The notes: generated by a model not told the origin, from the sequence alone. DNA of 64,000 nucleotides from Sabulibacter ruber (GCF_017355955.1 NZ_JAFFID010000001.1:1736001-1800000), one strand, 5' to 3'. Positions 53,545 through 63,165 are shown, counted from the first letter of the stretch. Numbers and translations are program-made.

Positions 53545-54048
53545 ATGCCCCCTGAAGTCCTGGACCCCGAGAATGAAGACCTGGAAGATTACTACCGAGC
53601 CTACTTTGGAAGTGACGCCGACTATTATTTACAGAAACTGACCCAGTATGAAGCAGGAGTCAAGATCACGTTTAACCTTGGGGCTTTCTTCTTCGGGATT
53701 TTCTGGATGCTGTACCGGAAACTGTACATAGAAGCCCTGGTTGCTCTTCTAGTAATTTCCGGGCTTCCTTTCCTCACAAAAGCGCTGGTACAATCGCAGA
53801 GCCTGCCTACCGGTTCAGACATTCTGATTAATAACATATTTACCATTGTCTGGAGTTTACTGCTGGGGTTTGGGGGCAACTGGCTGTACATACTGAATGC
53901 TAAAAGGAAGGTAGCCAAAGGGCTTCGGCAAGAAACAAATGACACGTATGTTATTGCCAAACTGCAAAGGCAGGGAGGCATCACCCTCATCCCCCACATT
54001 ATTCTGGCCGCAATAGTTCTTCTAAGCCTCTTGATGTACCGGTTCTAG
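53545..54048 (+). CDS. DUF2628-like inner-membrane protein
   Basis: 167 residues. A charged N-terminus (about 45 residues: DLEDYYRAYFGSDADYYLQK) is followed by FNLGAFFFGIFWMLYRKLY, the DUF2628 signature. Three to four hydrophobic segments follow (about 47-58, 63-80, 95-112, 150-166) with GGNWLYILNAKRKV between. Function unknown. A palindrome-family terminator starts 12 bases after the stop. Confidence 0.82.
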   Translation: MPPEVLDPENEDLEDYYRAYFGSDADYYLQKLTQYEAGVKITFNLGAFFFGIFWMLYRKLYIEALVALLVISGLPFLTKALVQSQSLPTGSDILINNIFTIVWSLLLGFGGNWLYILNAKRKVAKGLRQETNDTYVIAKLQRQGGITLIPHIILAAIVLLSLLMYRF

Positions 54049-54059
54049 CGTTTATAAAA

Positions 54060-54112
54060 TTCTACTTCGTTTCGGGGCTGTTTTGCGTAAAAAGCCCTGA
54101 AACGAAGTAGAA
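54060..54112. repeat. Intergenic palindrome family, copy 20 (terminator)
   Basis: 20-bp arms (54060-54079 and 54093-54112) pair with one G-T wobble. The core GTTTCGGGGCTG-TTTT...AAAA-AGCCCTGAAAC matches the family and the outer TTCTACTTC is unique. It begins 11 bases after the stop. Confidence 0.88.
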
Positions 54113-54683
54113 ACATGGCCTGGCTATCTCTCATCGCATAGCCTCTTACAGCCTTTCCAACAGAGCTACCAATCAGCGCTCAGGAGCAGAGCATCTCTCA
54201 CAGAAGCTTCTTCGCTCCTGTGACCTTTAAGCTCAGTCTCACTCATCTTAGGCACCAGATCTATGCTTTTGGCTTGATAATGAGAGAAAGTACTTAACGA
54301 TCAATTAATTGACTTTATTTTATTTTGATTTTAATTTTATTGCTTAATAAGTTTTAAATTATAATTTATATTAGAATAAATTATGCTTAACTTTGAACCA
54401 TATACTTAAAATCCCCTCTAAGGCTCTAACGAAACCAAAATTCCAGAGTAAGAAATGAAACATTCAGTTCTTCAGATGAAACGAAGGTGTTATTGTAAAA
54501 TTGAATACAGCAAGCGCATTACAGAGCATTGGATCTAACTACTCGTCCAAAAACTCAGACCTTACGCCTATTGTCTACACATGTCGTCTGCAAAAGCAGG
54601 TACCCGTTACAGGTGCTTGCCAACGTTTGAACAAATAGGCCTTGACTCAGATTGAATTACTTATACCGTTGAATCCGGCACTC
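54113..54683. other. AT-rich gap upstream of the response regulator
   Basis: About 570 bases. The middle (54300-54420) is extremely AT-rich. No gene, tRNA or strong hairpin; a 7-base CAGGAGC/GCTCCTG repeat around 54180-54227 is too short to interpret. Confidence 0.45.
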
Positions 54684-55244
54684 ATGCAGAACACTACGAA
54701 TCAATCCGCCACGCCTACACCTGAGGGGCAAGAAAAGCCGAGCATCCTCTATATTGATGACCAGGAAGATAACAACGTTGTTTTCAAATCCACTTTCAGA
54801 CGCTACTTCAAAGTCTTTACCGCCATGTCTGGCGAAGAAGGCCTGAGGATTATCAACTCAGAGGACATATACATAGTAATTGTAGACCAGCGGATGCCCA
54901 AAATGTCTGGGGTACAGTTTCTCAAGAACCTGCCCGAGAACAAGGACATTGTCAGGATCATCATTACTGGCTACAGCGATACAGATGCCATCCTGGATGC
55001 GATTAACAACGCCAAAGTTTACAGGTACATCATGAAGCCCTGGGACAAGGAGGAGCTGGTAAGAACCATGCAGAATGCCGTAAAAGAAGTACAGGCCCGC
55101 CGCGAAAACGCCAACCTGATCTCGTCTTTGAAGGCTAAGATTGAAGAACTAGAACAAAAGATAAATGAACTAAGCCTAGACGGTTGTCTTCTGAAAAACG
55201 ACTCAAAGGATCAGGAATCATCTTCCAACCATAAAAATCAGTAA
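54684..55244 (+). CDS. Single-domain response regulator with C-terminal coiled coil
   Basis: 186 residues from the ATG at 54684; a TTG 42 bases upstream is in frame but less likely. The receiver has acidic pair D25/D26 (ILYIDDQEDN), phospho-acceptor D68 (VDQRMPK), T95 (ITGYSD) and K118 (YIMKPWD). Instead of a DNA-binding or enzyme domain, the last 45 residues are a coiled coil (SLKAKIEELEQKINEL) and a polar tail. It may dimerise or bind a kinase as a phosphate relay. The YIMKPWDKEEL end resembles RpfG/HD-GYP-type receivers. No kinase gene is adjacent. Confidence 0.9.
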   Translation: MQNTTNQSATPTPEGQEKPSILYIDDQEDNNVVFKSTFRRYFKVFTAMSGEEGLRIINSEDIYIVIVDQRMPKMSGVQFLKNLPENKDIVRIIITGYSDTDAILDAINNAKVYRYIMKPWDKEELVRTMQNAVKEVQARRENANLISSLKAKIEELEQKINELSLDGCLLKNDSKDQESSSNHKNQ

Positions 55245-56046
55245 GCTATTCAGTATATATAGGCACAGGGTATTTATATAAAACATACATGAAACTACAT
55301 ATACGCAATCAGAGGGGATGCTTTAATAGAATATAGCAGGCAAGGCAAACGGGTACACTATTTTCAGACTAAACTATACACACATACTATTAAGAGCACA
55401 TTATTTTTTTTTAAACACATGTAAGTAGTTATAAAACTCTGTCAAGCCCTCCTCCATACTTGCAGAAGCCTTTATAGTTGATCACGAACCCCAGAATACA
55501 AACTCGCTCACCACACCCGCACAGATGCGTCTGCCAGCCATTCAAAGACCCTCAGGCTATCAGTTGGCTTGTCTCATAAAGAGATAACCGTTTCTGCTTT
55601 CAAATTGGGAACAATGTCCCAATTTGAAAGCAGAACTGGGTTTAGCATCAGCTCCCCCGTCACTCAGCTTTCAGGAACGGTATAGGCACCTTTAACTTTT
55701 AAACTGGATAAATCTTCTTAAAACAGATTGGTCTACAAGAATTGACTTGCCTATTTGGGTTCTCAGAAGCTTAAACCCAAAATTTTAACGGTATTATCTT
55801 ATTAAGTTATTCTTAGGCATGATTCTTTATACAAGGCTCATAATTTTAAGAAAGCTCAGATTTTAATTCAAATTTTTATAACTTAAGGTAAATTTTATCA
55901 TTAAATACCCAATACTGTTCTTGGTTTACTTTGGTAAAACCAGGTTAAAAACAGGCTTTTTACAGGATAGAAGTAAACCAGAGCCTTATAAAACAACAGG
56001 CTTTTAGGAGTAGCAGATCACCACAATACCATAGTTAGTTTAAGAA
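55245..56046. other. 802-base gap ahead of the polysaccharide operon
   Basis: No gene on either strand. The left third and the last 270 bases are very AT-rich. It contains one perfect 19-bp hairpin (55592-55635). It presumably carries the promoter and leader of the polysaccharide operon; no JUMPstart-type or TAnnTTTG element was recognised. Confidence 0.5.
55592..55635. repeat. Isolated perfect 19-bp hairpin
   Basis: 55592-55610 (TTCTGCTTTCAAATTGGGA) pairs perfectly with 55617-55635 around the 6-base loop ACAATG. It has no T-run and no adjacent gene end. Confidence 0.75.
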
Positions 56047-56892
56047 ATGCAGGAGAATCATTGGGAAATAAGTAGCAAAACCAGCTACTGGGGGTGGAAT
56101 ATAAAGGAAGTATGGAGTTACAGGCATCTGGTTGCCAGTTTGATCAGACGTGAATTCCTCCTTAATTACCAGCAAACACTACTTGGCCCTATCTGGATCT
56201 TGATACAGCCTGTCATGACCTTGGTCACGTATGTGCTGGTGTTTGGCGTAGTGGTGGGGGTACCTACCGGTAAAATCCCGCCGGTCTTATTTTACTTTTC
56301 TGGCATTATCCTATGGAACCTGTTCAATGATTGTTTTACGGGTACGGCATATACCTTCAAAGAGAATGATCATCTATTCAGCAAGGTCTACTTTCCGCGG
56401 TTAGTAATGCCTATTTCGGTGGTCAGCACCCACTTCCTACGCTTTCTGATGCAACTGGCCCTCCTGGTCCTTATCATGCTGTATTACTGGCTGTTCAGGC
56501 AGACGCCCTTCCTGTCTACTCCCTGGCTGCTGGTGGTGGTACCGGCCGTGATCTTGGTCATAGGTGCAATTGGGCTCGCGCTGGGGCTCTTCTGTTCTGT
56601 TTTAACCGCTAAATACCGGGACCTGGCAAACTTTGTAAGCCTGGGAATCCGGTTATTTATGTTCGTAACCCCTGTGATCTATCCCCTCGGCTCCGTGCCA
56701 GAAAATGCCCGCTGGATGGTAGAAGTGAATCCGCTCACCCCTCTTTTTGAGATCTTTCGCTATGCTTTACTTGGTGAAGGTACCTTCACCACTTATGGGT
56801 TGATGTATAGTGTCGGCTTTGCGGCGATAAGCCTCTTGCTGTCTACCTTGGTTTTCAATAAGCAAGGGGATAAACTCATTGACATAGTATAA
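56047..56892 (+). CDS. wzm: ABC-2 polysaccharide export permease (Wzm)
   Basis: 281 residues with six membrane helices. An amphipathic N-terminal part (SYRHLVASLIRREFLLNYQQ) precedes LLGPIWILIQPVMTLVTYVL and FYFSGIILWNLFNDC. The conserved VSLGIRLFMFVTPVIYPL and VNPLTPLFEIFRYALLG identify the ABC-2 exporter of O-antigen, teichoic-acid or capsule type. The ATPase gene starts 9 bases later. Together they flip or export a finished lipid-linked polysaccharide across the inner membrane. Confidence 0.94.
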   Translation: MQENHWEISSKTSYWGWNIKEVWSYRHLVASLIRREFLLNYQQTLLGPIWILIQPVMTLVTYVLVFGVVVGVPTGKIPPVLFYFSGIILWNLFNDCFTGTAYTFKENDHLFSKVYFPRLVMPISVVSTHFLRFLMQLALLVLIMLYYWLFRQTPFLSTPWLLVVVPAVILVIGAIGLALGLFCSVLTAKYRDLANFVSLGIRLFMFVTPVIYPLGSVPENARWMVEVNPLTPLFEIFRYALLGEGTFTTYGLMYSVGFAAISLLLSTLVFNKQGDKLIDIV

Positions 56893-56901
56893 CTGTTTTG
56901 T

Positions 56902-58179
56902 ATGGCTAACACCATCATAGAAGTCGAAAACTTATCTAAGCTATACCGGTTGGGTACCATTGGTACCGGCTCGTTTCGGCAAGACCTCCAGCGTTGGTGG
57001 AACTCCTCTGTCTTAAAAAAGCAGGATCCTTTTTTTGACTTGCAAGCCGAGGACGCTCCTGCCAACAACCAATATCTTTGGGCTTTACGCGACATCAACT
57101 TTGAGGTAAACAGAGGCGATGTCTTGGGGATCATCGGGAGCAATGGCTCCGGGAAATCTACGCTTCTTAAAATCATCTCCCGCATTGTCCGCCCTACCCA
57201 CGGCTCTGTAAGGGGGCATGGCAAAGTAAGCAGCTTGTTGGAAGTGGGCACAGGATTCCACCAGGAACTCACCGGCCGGGAAAACATCTTCATCAGCGGG
57301 TACATCCTGGGCATGAGTAAGAATGAGATCAGGAGAAAGTTTGATGAAATAGTGGAATTCTCTGGAATTGAGCAGTTCATTGACACACCTGTAAAGCGGT
57401 ACTCCTCGGGCATGTATGTACGGCTGGCCTTTGCGGTAGCCGCTCACCTGGAGCCTGACATCTTGATTGTTGATGAGGTATTAGCCGTGGGCGATAGCGA
57501 GTTCCAGAAGAAATGCCTGGGTAAAATGAGAGAAGTCTCCAACAGTGACGGCAGAACCATCCTGTTTGTAAGCCACTCCATGCAAGCGGTAAAAAACCTA
57601 TGCAACACGGCGTTGTGGTTAAACAAAGGCCGGATGCAGGAAATTGGAGAGGTGTCCACTATTGTGAATAAATACATCTCCAAAGTACAGCAGAAAAGGC
57701 TGTTGCAGGAATGGGAAACGCCGGAAGCTGCGCCGGGAAATAACCTGGTCAGATTTAGTAGACTGGAGTTGATTCCGCAACTGGAACACCCAGAGGCTCC
57801 TATGGACATTCGCACTCCCATCACTGTCAAATTCCGCTTCTGGAACATGGCTGACAACCAGGAGCTAAGCGTAGGGCTGCACCTTTTCTCCTATGGAGGA
57901 GATTGCATTTTTGATGTTTCCTCCCCTTCCGTTCTTTTCCAGAAGGGGTTTGTGGAGGGAGAGTGTAGTATCCCGGGCAACTTCCTGAATGATGGCTCTT
58001 ATTATATCTCTTTGATCATTGTGAAAGACACCTCGGTGGACCTTTTTTACTTTGAGGAATGCCTGTCTTTTGAGTTAGAAGATTACCGGGGAGATATCAA
58101 ATGGTTTGGTAAGTGGATGGGAGCGGTTCGTCCCAAGCTTCCCTTCAAATTAGAGCAGACCGAAATGGAGCTTGTTTAG
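56902..58179 (+). CDS. wzt: ABC polysaccharide export ATPase with C-terminal binding domain (Wzt)
   Basis: 425 residues. The ATPase domain (1-260) has Walker A GSNGSGKST (79-87), signature YSSGMYVRLAFAVAA and Walker B PDILIVDEVLAVGD. After a linker comes a beta-sandwich of about 140 residues (VRFSRLELIPQLEHPEAPMD to the end, with FVEGECSIPGNFLNDGSYYI), the Wzt C-terminal domain that recognises the non-reducing-end cap of the glycan. This predicts a terminally modified polymer, consistent with methyltransferase activity later in the operon. Confidence 0.95.
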   Translation: MANTIIEVENLSKLYRLGTIGTGSFRQDLQRWWNSSVLKKQDPFFDLQAEDAPANNQYLWALRDINFEVNRGDVLGIIGSNGSGKSTLLKIISRIVRPTHGSVRGHGKVSSLLEVGTGFHQELTGRENIFISGYILGMSKNEIRRKFDEIVEFSGIEQFIDTPVKRYSSGMYVRLAFAVAAHLEPDILIVDEVLAVGDSEFQKKCLGKMREVSNSDGRTILFVSHSMQAVKNLCNTALWLNKGRMQEIGEVSTIVNKYISKVQQKRLLQEWETPEAAPGNNLVRFSRLELIPQLEHPEAPMDIRTPITVKFRFWNMADNQELSVGLHLFSYGGDCIFDVSSPSVLFQKGFVEGECSIPGNFLNDGSYYISLIIVKDTSVDLFYFEECLSFELEDYRGDIKWFGKWMGAVRPKLPFKLEQTEMELV

Positions 58180-58200
58180 CCAATAACCTGCCCAAGCAAC

Positions 58201-59520
58201 ATGAAAAAGAATTGGCCCTACACCATTACCCACCACTCTTTGGATGCATCTATCCTGATGCCTGAACTGGCCGGAAAGGACAGAGGGAACTACTTTGTCT
58301 TTTGGTGGAGGAGCGTGGCGTTGGGTCAACTGTTTCTGGAACCAAACGAAGTTATATCGGAAGAAAAGTTTTACCACCAGCTTATTCAGGCGATTGCCCC
58401 TACAATTGATTTCTATACGAGTGGAACACCATCTTACCAATGGGAACAGGCATTGAAGACAAAAGACTTTAATGCCTGGAAGAACTGGATGGATTCTGTC
58501 TTCACTTCCCATACTTCCTCCGCTGTTCCTGCCCAGGTACCTGTATCTGTTGTCATTTGTACCCGCAATAGAGCCAAGCATTTGCACCTATGCCTTGAAA
58601 GGCTGCAAATGCTAACATGCTTTCCCACAGAAATCATTGTGGTAGACAATGCCCCAACAGATGAAAGCAGCAAAGAAGTAACCATGGGGTTCAAAGAGGT
58701 TACCTACGTTAGGGAGCCACGAGCAGGGTTGGATATTGCCAGAAATACCGGAATCAGGAAGGCCAATTGCCCCATCGTTGCTTATTTGGATGATGATGTA
58801 GTCGTGCATCCACTTTGGGTATACCGGGTCTGGGAAACCTTTCAGGAGGAGAACACGGCGGCCATGACCGGCTTGGTGATCGCCTCTGAACTGGAAACAG
58901 AAGCGCAGCAAATTTTTGAAAGACACTGGAGCTTCAACCGAGGCTACCTTGACAAGGTGTATGACACCCACTTTTTCAACAGTGGGCTCTCGCAAGGTCC
59001 TCCTGTTTGGGACATTGGCGCTGGGGCAAACATGGCATTCCGGAAATCAGTTTTTGCCAAAGTGGGCTATTTTGACGAGATCCTGGATGTTGGCGCAGCT
59101 GGTTGCAACGGTGACTCAGAAATGTGGTACCGCATTCTTGCCCACGGCTACACCATTCGGTACAACCCCAGAGCGGTGGCCTATCACGAGCACCGAAGAG
59201 ATCTGAAGGGCTTGAGAAAGCAGATTTTCTACTATATGCGGGGGTTTACCACTGCCGCCTTGCTTCAGCAACAGCAGTACCCCTTAGCTGATTATAAAAA
59301 GTTATTGTTCCATGTGATTCCCAAACATTACTATCTACTGGTTATCAGGGGATTTCCCAGATACAGAGACCGGAACAGAACCTTGTGGTCAGAAATGACA
59401 GGTATTCTCTCTGGTTTTGCTTTTTACCGCAAAAACCGGGAGAAATCAACCGTTGATCGCGCTGAGTTAAGCAGTATCAAACCTGTTCCCGACTTGGATT
59501 TGCACCCCACACTTCAGTAA
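58201..59520 (+). CDS. Family 2 glycosyltransferase
   Basis: 439 residues. The GT2 domain starts at about residue 115 (VSVVICTRNRAKHL) with VVDNAPTD and the metal-binding YLDDDVVVHPLWV; a preceding 110-residue part is of unknown fold. The acceptor region has GAGANMAFRKSVF and GDSEMWYRIL. It starts 21 bases after wzt. It transfers a sugar to the growing lipid-linked glycan on the cytoplasmic side; the sugar cannot be told. Confidence 0.92.
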   Translation: MKKNWPYTITHHSLDASILMPELAGKDRGNYFVFWWRSVALGQLFLEPNEVISEEKFYHQLIQAIAPTIDFYTSGTPSYQWEQALKTKDFNAWKNWMDSVFTSHTSSAVPAQVPVSVVICTRNRAKHLHLCLERLQMLTCFPTEIIVVDNAPTDESSKEVTMGFKEVTYVREPRAGLDIARNTGIRKANCPIVAYLDDDVVVHPLWVYRVWETFQEENTAAMTGLVIASELETEAQQIFERHWSFNRGYLDKVYDTHFFNSGLSQGPPVWDIGAGANMAFRKSVFAKVGYFDEILDVGAAGCNGDSEMWYRILAHGYTIRYNPRAVAYHEHRRDLKGLRKQIFYYMRGFTTAALLQQQQYPLADYKKLLFHVIPKHYYLLVIRGFPRYRDRNRTLWSEMTGILSGFAFYRKNREKSTVDRAELSSIKPVPDLDLHPTLQ

Positions 59521-59545
59521 ACCCTAAAAGTTTAAATTGTCTGTA

Positions 59546-61201
59546 ATGGTATACATGGTACAACCCGAAACAAAAAAGAACAGCCAGCCAGAAAAGGCCA
59601 CCCAGCCTGAACTGCCCCTGGTTTCGGTGGTGATACCCTGTTATAACCACGGCCAATATCTGCGGGAGGCGTTTGAAAGCATCTGGCAACAGGACTATCC
59701 GGCAATTGAGGTACTGGTGGTGGATGATGGCTCCACTGACAACACCCGGCAGGTAACCCAGAGTGTAGAAGGCGTCAGGTACATCTATCAGGCAAACCAG
59801 GGATTGTCCGCCGCCAGGAACACCGGCATACTGCATGCCAGAGGAGAGTTCCTGGTGTTTCTGGATGCTGATGACTGGTTGCTTCCAGGGGCCATTTCCA
59901 GTAACATCCAGTACCTGATACAGAACCCAAAACTTGCTTTTGTATCTGGTGCCCATGACAAGGTCTTTGAGAAAGAAGGCTATACCCAGGAAGAAGTCTG
60001 GGAGGTAGGATCAAACCATTATCTTCAACTGCTTCAGGGCAACTACATAGGCATGCATGCCACTGTCATGTACCAGCGCTGGGTGTTCAATGAATTTCTT
60101 TACGACACCTCCCTACCCAGGTGTGAAGACTATGACCTGTACCTGAAAGTAGCCCGGAAACACCCGGTCGCTCACCACACCAGAAAAATTGCAGCTTACC
60201 GGTTGCATAGCTCCAATATGTCTGGCAACATTCCCAAGATGCTGGAAACGGTTTTGGAGGTATTAGGCAGGCAACAAGGTCTGTTGACTTCTCCTACTGA
60301 GCAAGCCGCTTTTACCAAGGGGAACAAGATCTGGAAAGAATATTACTGCGACCTGTTATACAAGAAAGTAACCCGGGAAAAAACATCCTCTTCTTCTGAA
60401 GCGCTTACCTTTCTACAGCACAGGCCATTTCTATTAGTTAAATTCTATTTAAAAAAAGCCGCTATGATCAAGTCACTAATAAGAAAATCTACGCCTGCTT
60501 TTGGTTTAAGATTGCTTCACAAAGTTGGATTGTACAGAAGAGAAGCACCTGTGGTGGGAAAAGTAGATATGGGAGACTTTGGCCGCACTACTCCGTTCAG
60601 CAACCAATTTGGGTATGACCGAGGCGGTCCCGTGGACAGATACTACATAGAGAACTTTCTTGAGAAAGAAGCCTCCACAATCAAAGGCAGGGTTTTGGAG
60701 ATTGGCGACAATGAATACACCCTGCATTATGGTGGCAAACGGGTAACCAAAAGCGATATTTTACATGTGAATGACAGCAATCCTATAGCCACCATTATTG
60801 GAGACATCAGCTCTGCCCCTCACATTCCAGACAACACCTTTGACTGTATCATCCTTACGCAAACGCTGCACCTGATCTATGACTTCAAAGGAGCTTTGGC
60901 TACCTGCCACCGTATCCTGAAGCCGGGGGGAGCCTTACTCCTGACAGTCCCTTATATCACCTCCATTGACCGCGATGAATGGGGCGAAACCTGGTACTGG
61001 TCTTTCACAGACAAAGTACTACGGAAACTGATGGCCGAGACTTTCCTTGGCGGAAAGACAGAAGTGGGATCATTTGGCAACGTTTTGGCGGCTACGGCTT
61101 TCCTGTACGGCATGGGACGTTCAGAGATTGCCACCCGGGAATTAGATCAATATGACCCCCAATACCAGGTAATCAATACAGTGAAAGCAGTAAAGGCCTA
61201 A
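59546..61201 (+). CDS. Glycosyltransferase-methyltransferase fusion
   Basis: 551 residues from the ATG at 59546. Residues about 25-240 are a GT2 domain: VSVVIPCYNHGQYL, VVDDGSTDN and VFLDADDWLLPGA. Residues about 370-510 are a class I methyltransferase: RVLEIGDNEYTLHYGG (a changed glycine loop), DNTFDCIILTQTLHLIYD and CHRILKPGGALLLTVPYI. A TTG at 59537 is in frame but not needed. The fusion could add a sugar and methylate it or the chain end. In ABC-exported glycans, terminal methylation ends the chain and is what Wzt reads. Confidence 0.9.
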   Translation: MVYMVQPETKKNSQPEKATQPELPLVSVVIPCYNHGQYLREAFESIWQQDYPAIEVLVVDDGSTDNTRQVTQSVEGVRYIYQANQGLSAARNTGILHARGEFLVFLDADDWLLPGAISSNIQYLIQNPKLAFVSGAHDKVFEKEGYTQEEVWEVGSNHYLQLLQGNYIGMHATVMYQRWVFNEFLYDTSLPRCEDYDLYLKVARKHPVAHHTRKIAAYRLHSSNMSGNIPKMLETVLEVLGRQQGLLTSPTEQAAFTKGNKIWKEYYCDLLYKKVTREKTSSSSEALTFLQHRPFLLVKFYLKKAAMIKSLIRKSTPAFGLRLLHKVGLYRREAPVVGKVDMGDFGRTTPFSNQFGYDRGGPVDRYYIENFLEKEASTIKGRVLEIGDNEYTLHYGGKRVTKSDILHVNDSNPIATIIGDISSAPHIPDNTFDCIILTQTLHLIYDFKGALATCHRILKPGGALLLTVPYITSIDRDEWGETWYWSFTDKVLRKLMAETFLGGKTEVGSFGNVLAATAFLYGMGRSEIATRELDQYDPQYQVINTVKAVKA

Positions 61202-61205
61202 CCAC

Positions 61206-62231
61206 TTGAAAACACAGTTACGGTACATCTACAGAAGGTTATTTGAGAACAAGGCAATGGTGCTTATGTACCACCGTATAGCTGAACCAACATCAGATAT
61301 ATGGGAGATTGCCGTTAGCCCCGCTCATTTTGAAGCCCAACTGCAGATACTGAAAAGGGTAGGTACCGTGGTTCCTTTGCGGGAGTTAGCGGAAGGAGTT
61401 AAAAACAAGCGGCTGAAAAACAACCACATCGCCATCACCTTTGATGATGGTTACGCGGATAATTATTTAACGGCTAAACCAATCCTGGAGAAGCATGGGC
61501 TGCCCGCCACATTTTTTGTTTCTACCGGCAATATTGGCAAGGAAAAAGAATTCTGGTGGGATGAGTTAGAGCGCTTGCTTCTCTACTCCGCTGTTTTGCC
61601 CGCAAAATTGGAAATCAAGGTAGGAAACACCCTTGTCTCTGGTGCATTGGAAGAAGAAGTGGAATTATCGGGAGATTCTGAAAAAACGCACCAAAAATGG
61701 AATGCCTGTCTGGAAACACCTCCAACCGGACGCGCGCACTTATTTTTCCAGCTTTGGCAAGCCCTCAAGCCCCTGCCCTACCCCCAACAGGAGGCAAGTC
61801 TGCAAATCATAAGGGAGTGGGCCGGGAATACAGCCCCTTACTCCCGACCAGATTTCATCAGCATGTCCACCCAGCAGCTGAGAGAACTGGCCAGCCATGA
61901 GCTTTTTGACATTGGGGCCCATACGGTTAACCATCCTGCGCTGGCATACCATCCTAAAACCCACCAGGAACAGGAGATTGCCCAAAACAAAAAGGACCTG
62001 CAAAAATTAACAGGCCAGACCATTGATTTATTGGCTTACCCCTACGGCAACTTCAATGAAGGAACAGTAAAAGTAGCCGAGGGGCTGGAATTCAAAGCCG
62101 CGGTAACCACTGAAACCCAGGTAATAACCAAAGATTCAGACCCTTACCGGTTAGGCAGAGTTCAGGTACCAAACTGGGCTCCTGAACAATTTAAATTCCA
62201 ACTCAAAAAAGCTTGGGGATTAGTAAATTGA
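61206..62231 (+). CDS. Polysaccharide deacetylase (CE4), TTG start
   Basis: 341 residues. I choose the TTG at 61206, 4 bases after the previous stop, because the residues before the first ATG (61257) read like the family's N-terminus (LRYIYRRLFENKAMVLMYHR). The CE4 core has ITFDDGYADNYLTA (catalytic Asp pair), PATFFVSTGNIG, FDIGAHTVNHPALA (zinc His pair) and LAYPYGNF. An insertion of about 90 residues (140-230) splits the core. It removes N-acetyl groups from sugars of the polymer. Confidence 0.9.
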   Translation: MKTQLRYIYRRLFENKAMVLMYHRIAEPTSDIWEIAVSPAHFEAQLQILKRVGTVVPLRELAEGVKNKRLKNNHIAITFDDGYADNYLTAKPILEKHGLPATFFVSTGNIGKEKEFWWDELERLLLYSAVLPAKLEIKVGNTLVSGALEEEVELSGDSEKTHQKWNACLETPPTGRAHLFFQLWQALKPLPYPQQEASLQIIREWAGNTAPYSRPDFISMSTQQLRELASHELFDIGAHTVNHPALAYHPKTHQEQEIAQNKKDLQKLTGQTIDLLAYPYGNFNEGTVKVAEGLEFKAAVTTETQVITKDSDPYRLGRVQVPNWAPEQFKFQLKKAWGLVN

Positions 62232-62238
62232 TTGCATC

Positions 62239-63153
62239 ATGAGGAGTACCATGCCAGGCGAAATACTTGTTTCAGTTATCATCCCTTTCCTGAACGAAGA
62301 GCGCTTTCTGCAAGAGGCAATAGAAAGCGTGTTAAAGCAGGATTATACCTCTTGGGAGATACTGTTAATAGATGACGGCTCTACTGACCGTAGTACCCAG
62401 ATAGCCCAAGAATTTGCCCAGCGGTTTCCTGATAAGATCTTCTACCTTGAACATGAGGGCCATGTAAACAAAGGGTTGAGCGCCAGCAGAAACTTCGCGA
62501 TAAGCCATGCCAGGGGCAAATACATTGCCCTGCTGGATGCTGACGATGTCTGGCTCCCGGGCAAACTTTCCAATCAGGTAACTATTTTCCAGGAAAATCC
62601 CTCAGTTGCCATGATTGCAGAAAGCTCGGCTTACTGGTATAACTGGGAAGATCCTGGTAAGAGTAACGTTGTTATCCCGGTAGGCGCTCCGCAAGATACC
62701 ACCTACCCTCCACCTCAGTTGATGAAGCTTCTGTACCCGCTGGGAGAAGGAGCCGCTCCATGCCCCTCTGGGTTGATATTTACCAAAGCTGCCTTTGACA
62801 GATCTGGTGGATTTGAGGAGTCTTTCAGAAAAGAATACGGGTTGTATGAAGACCAGGCCTTATTAAGCAAGATCTATCTGTCAGAAACGGTTTACGTATC
62901 CTCAGCCTGCAATAATCTGTATCGGCAACGGGCCGAATCCATTGTTTACAGCGTGCATGCAGACGGCAAATACCACACCGTCAGGCTGTTTTACCTGAAA
63001 TGGCTGAGCGCTTATCTTCATAAGATGAACATTCAGGACAAAACCATTCACGATCTTCTTAGAAAGGCGTTTTTTCGTTATCGTTATCCAATTCTGCACC
63101 TACTTACCAATACTCTTCCTGAAAAGGTCTTACATTTTGTAAAACAGAACTAA
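62239..63153 (+). CDS. Family 2 glycosyltransferase
   Basis: 304 residues, starting 7 bases after the deacetylase gene; the second ATG (62251) is also possible. GT2 motifs: VSVIIPFLNEERFLQEAI, LIDDGSTDRS, GLSASRNFAISHARG and the metal-binding LLDADDVWLPG. SGLIFTKAAFDRSGGF and YEDQALLSKI form the acceptor side. Typical of chain-building enzymes in O-antigen or capsule operons. The sugar is unknown. Confidence 0.93.
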   Translation: MRSTMPGEILVSVIIPFLNEERFLQEAIESVLKQDYTSWEILLIDDGSTDRSTQIAQEFAQRFPDKIFYLEHEGHVNKGLSASRNFAISHARGKYIALLDADDVWLPGKLSNQVTIFQENPSVAMIAESSAYWYNWEDPGKSNVVIPVGAPQDTTYPPPQLMKLLYPLGEGAAPCPSGLIFTKAAFDRSGGFEESFRKEYGLYEDQALLSKIYLSETVYVSSACNNLYRQRAESIVYSVHADGKYHTVRLFYLKWLSAYLHKMNIQDKTIHDLLRKAFFRYRYPILHLLTNTLPEKVLHFVKQN

Positions 63154-63165
63154 AACACAAGCACA

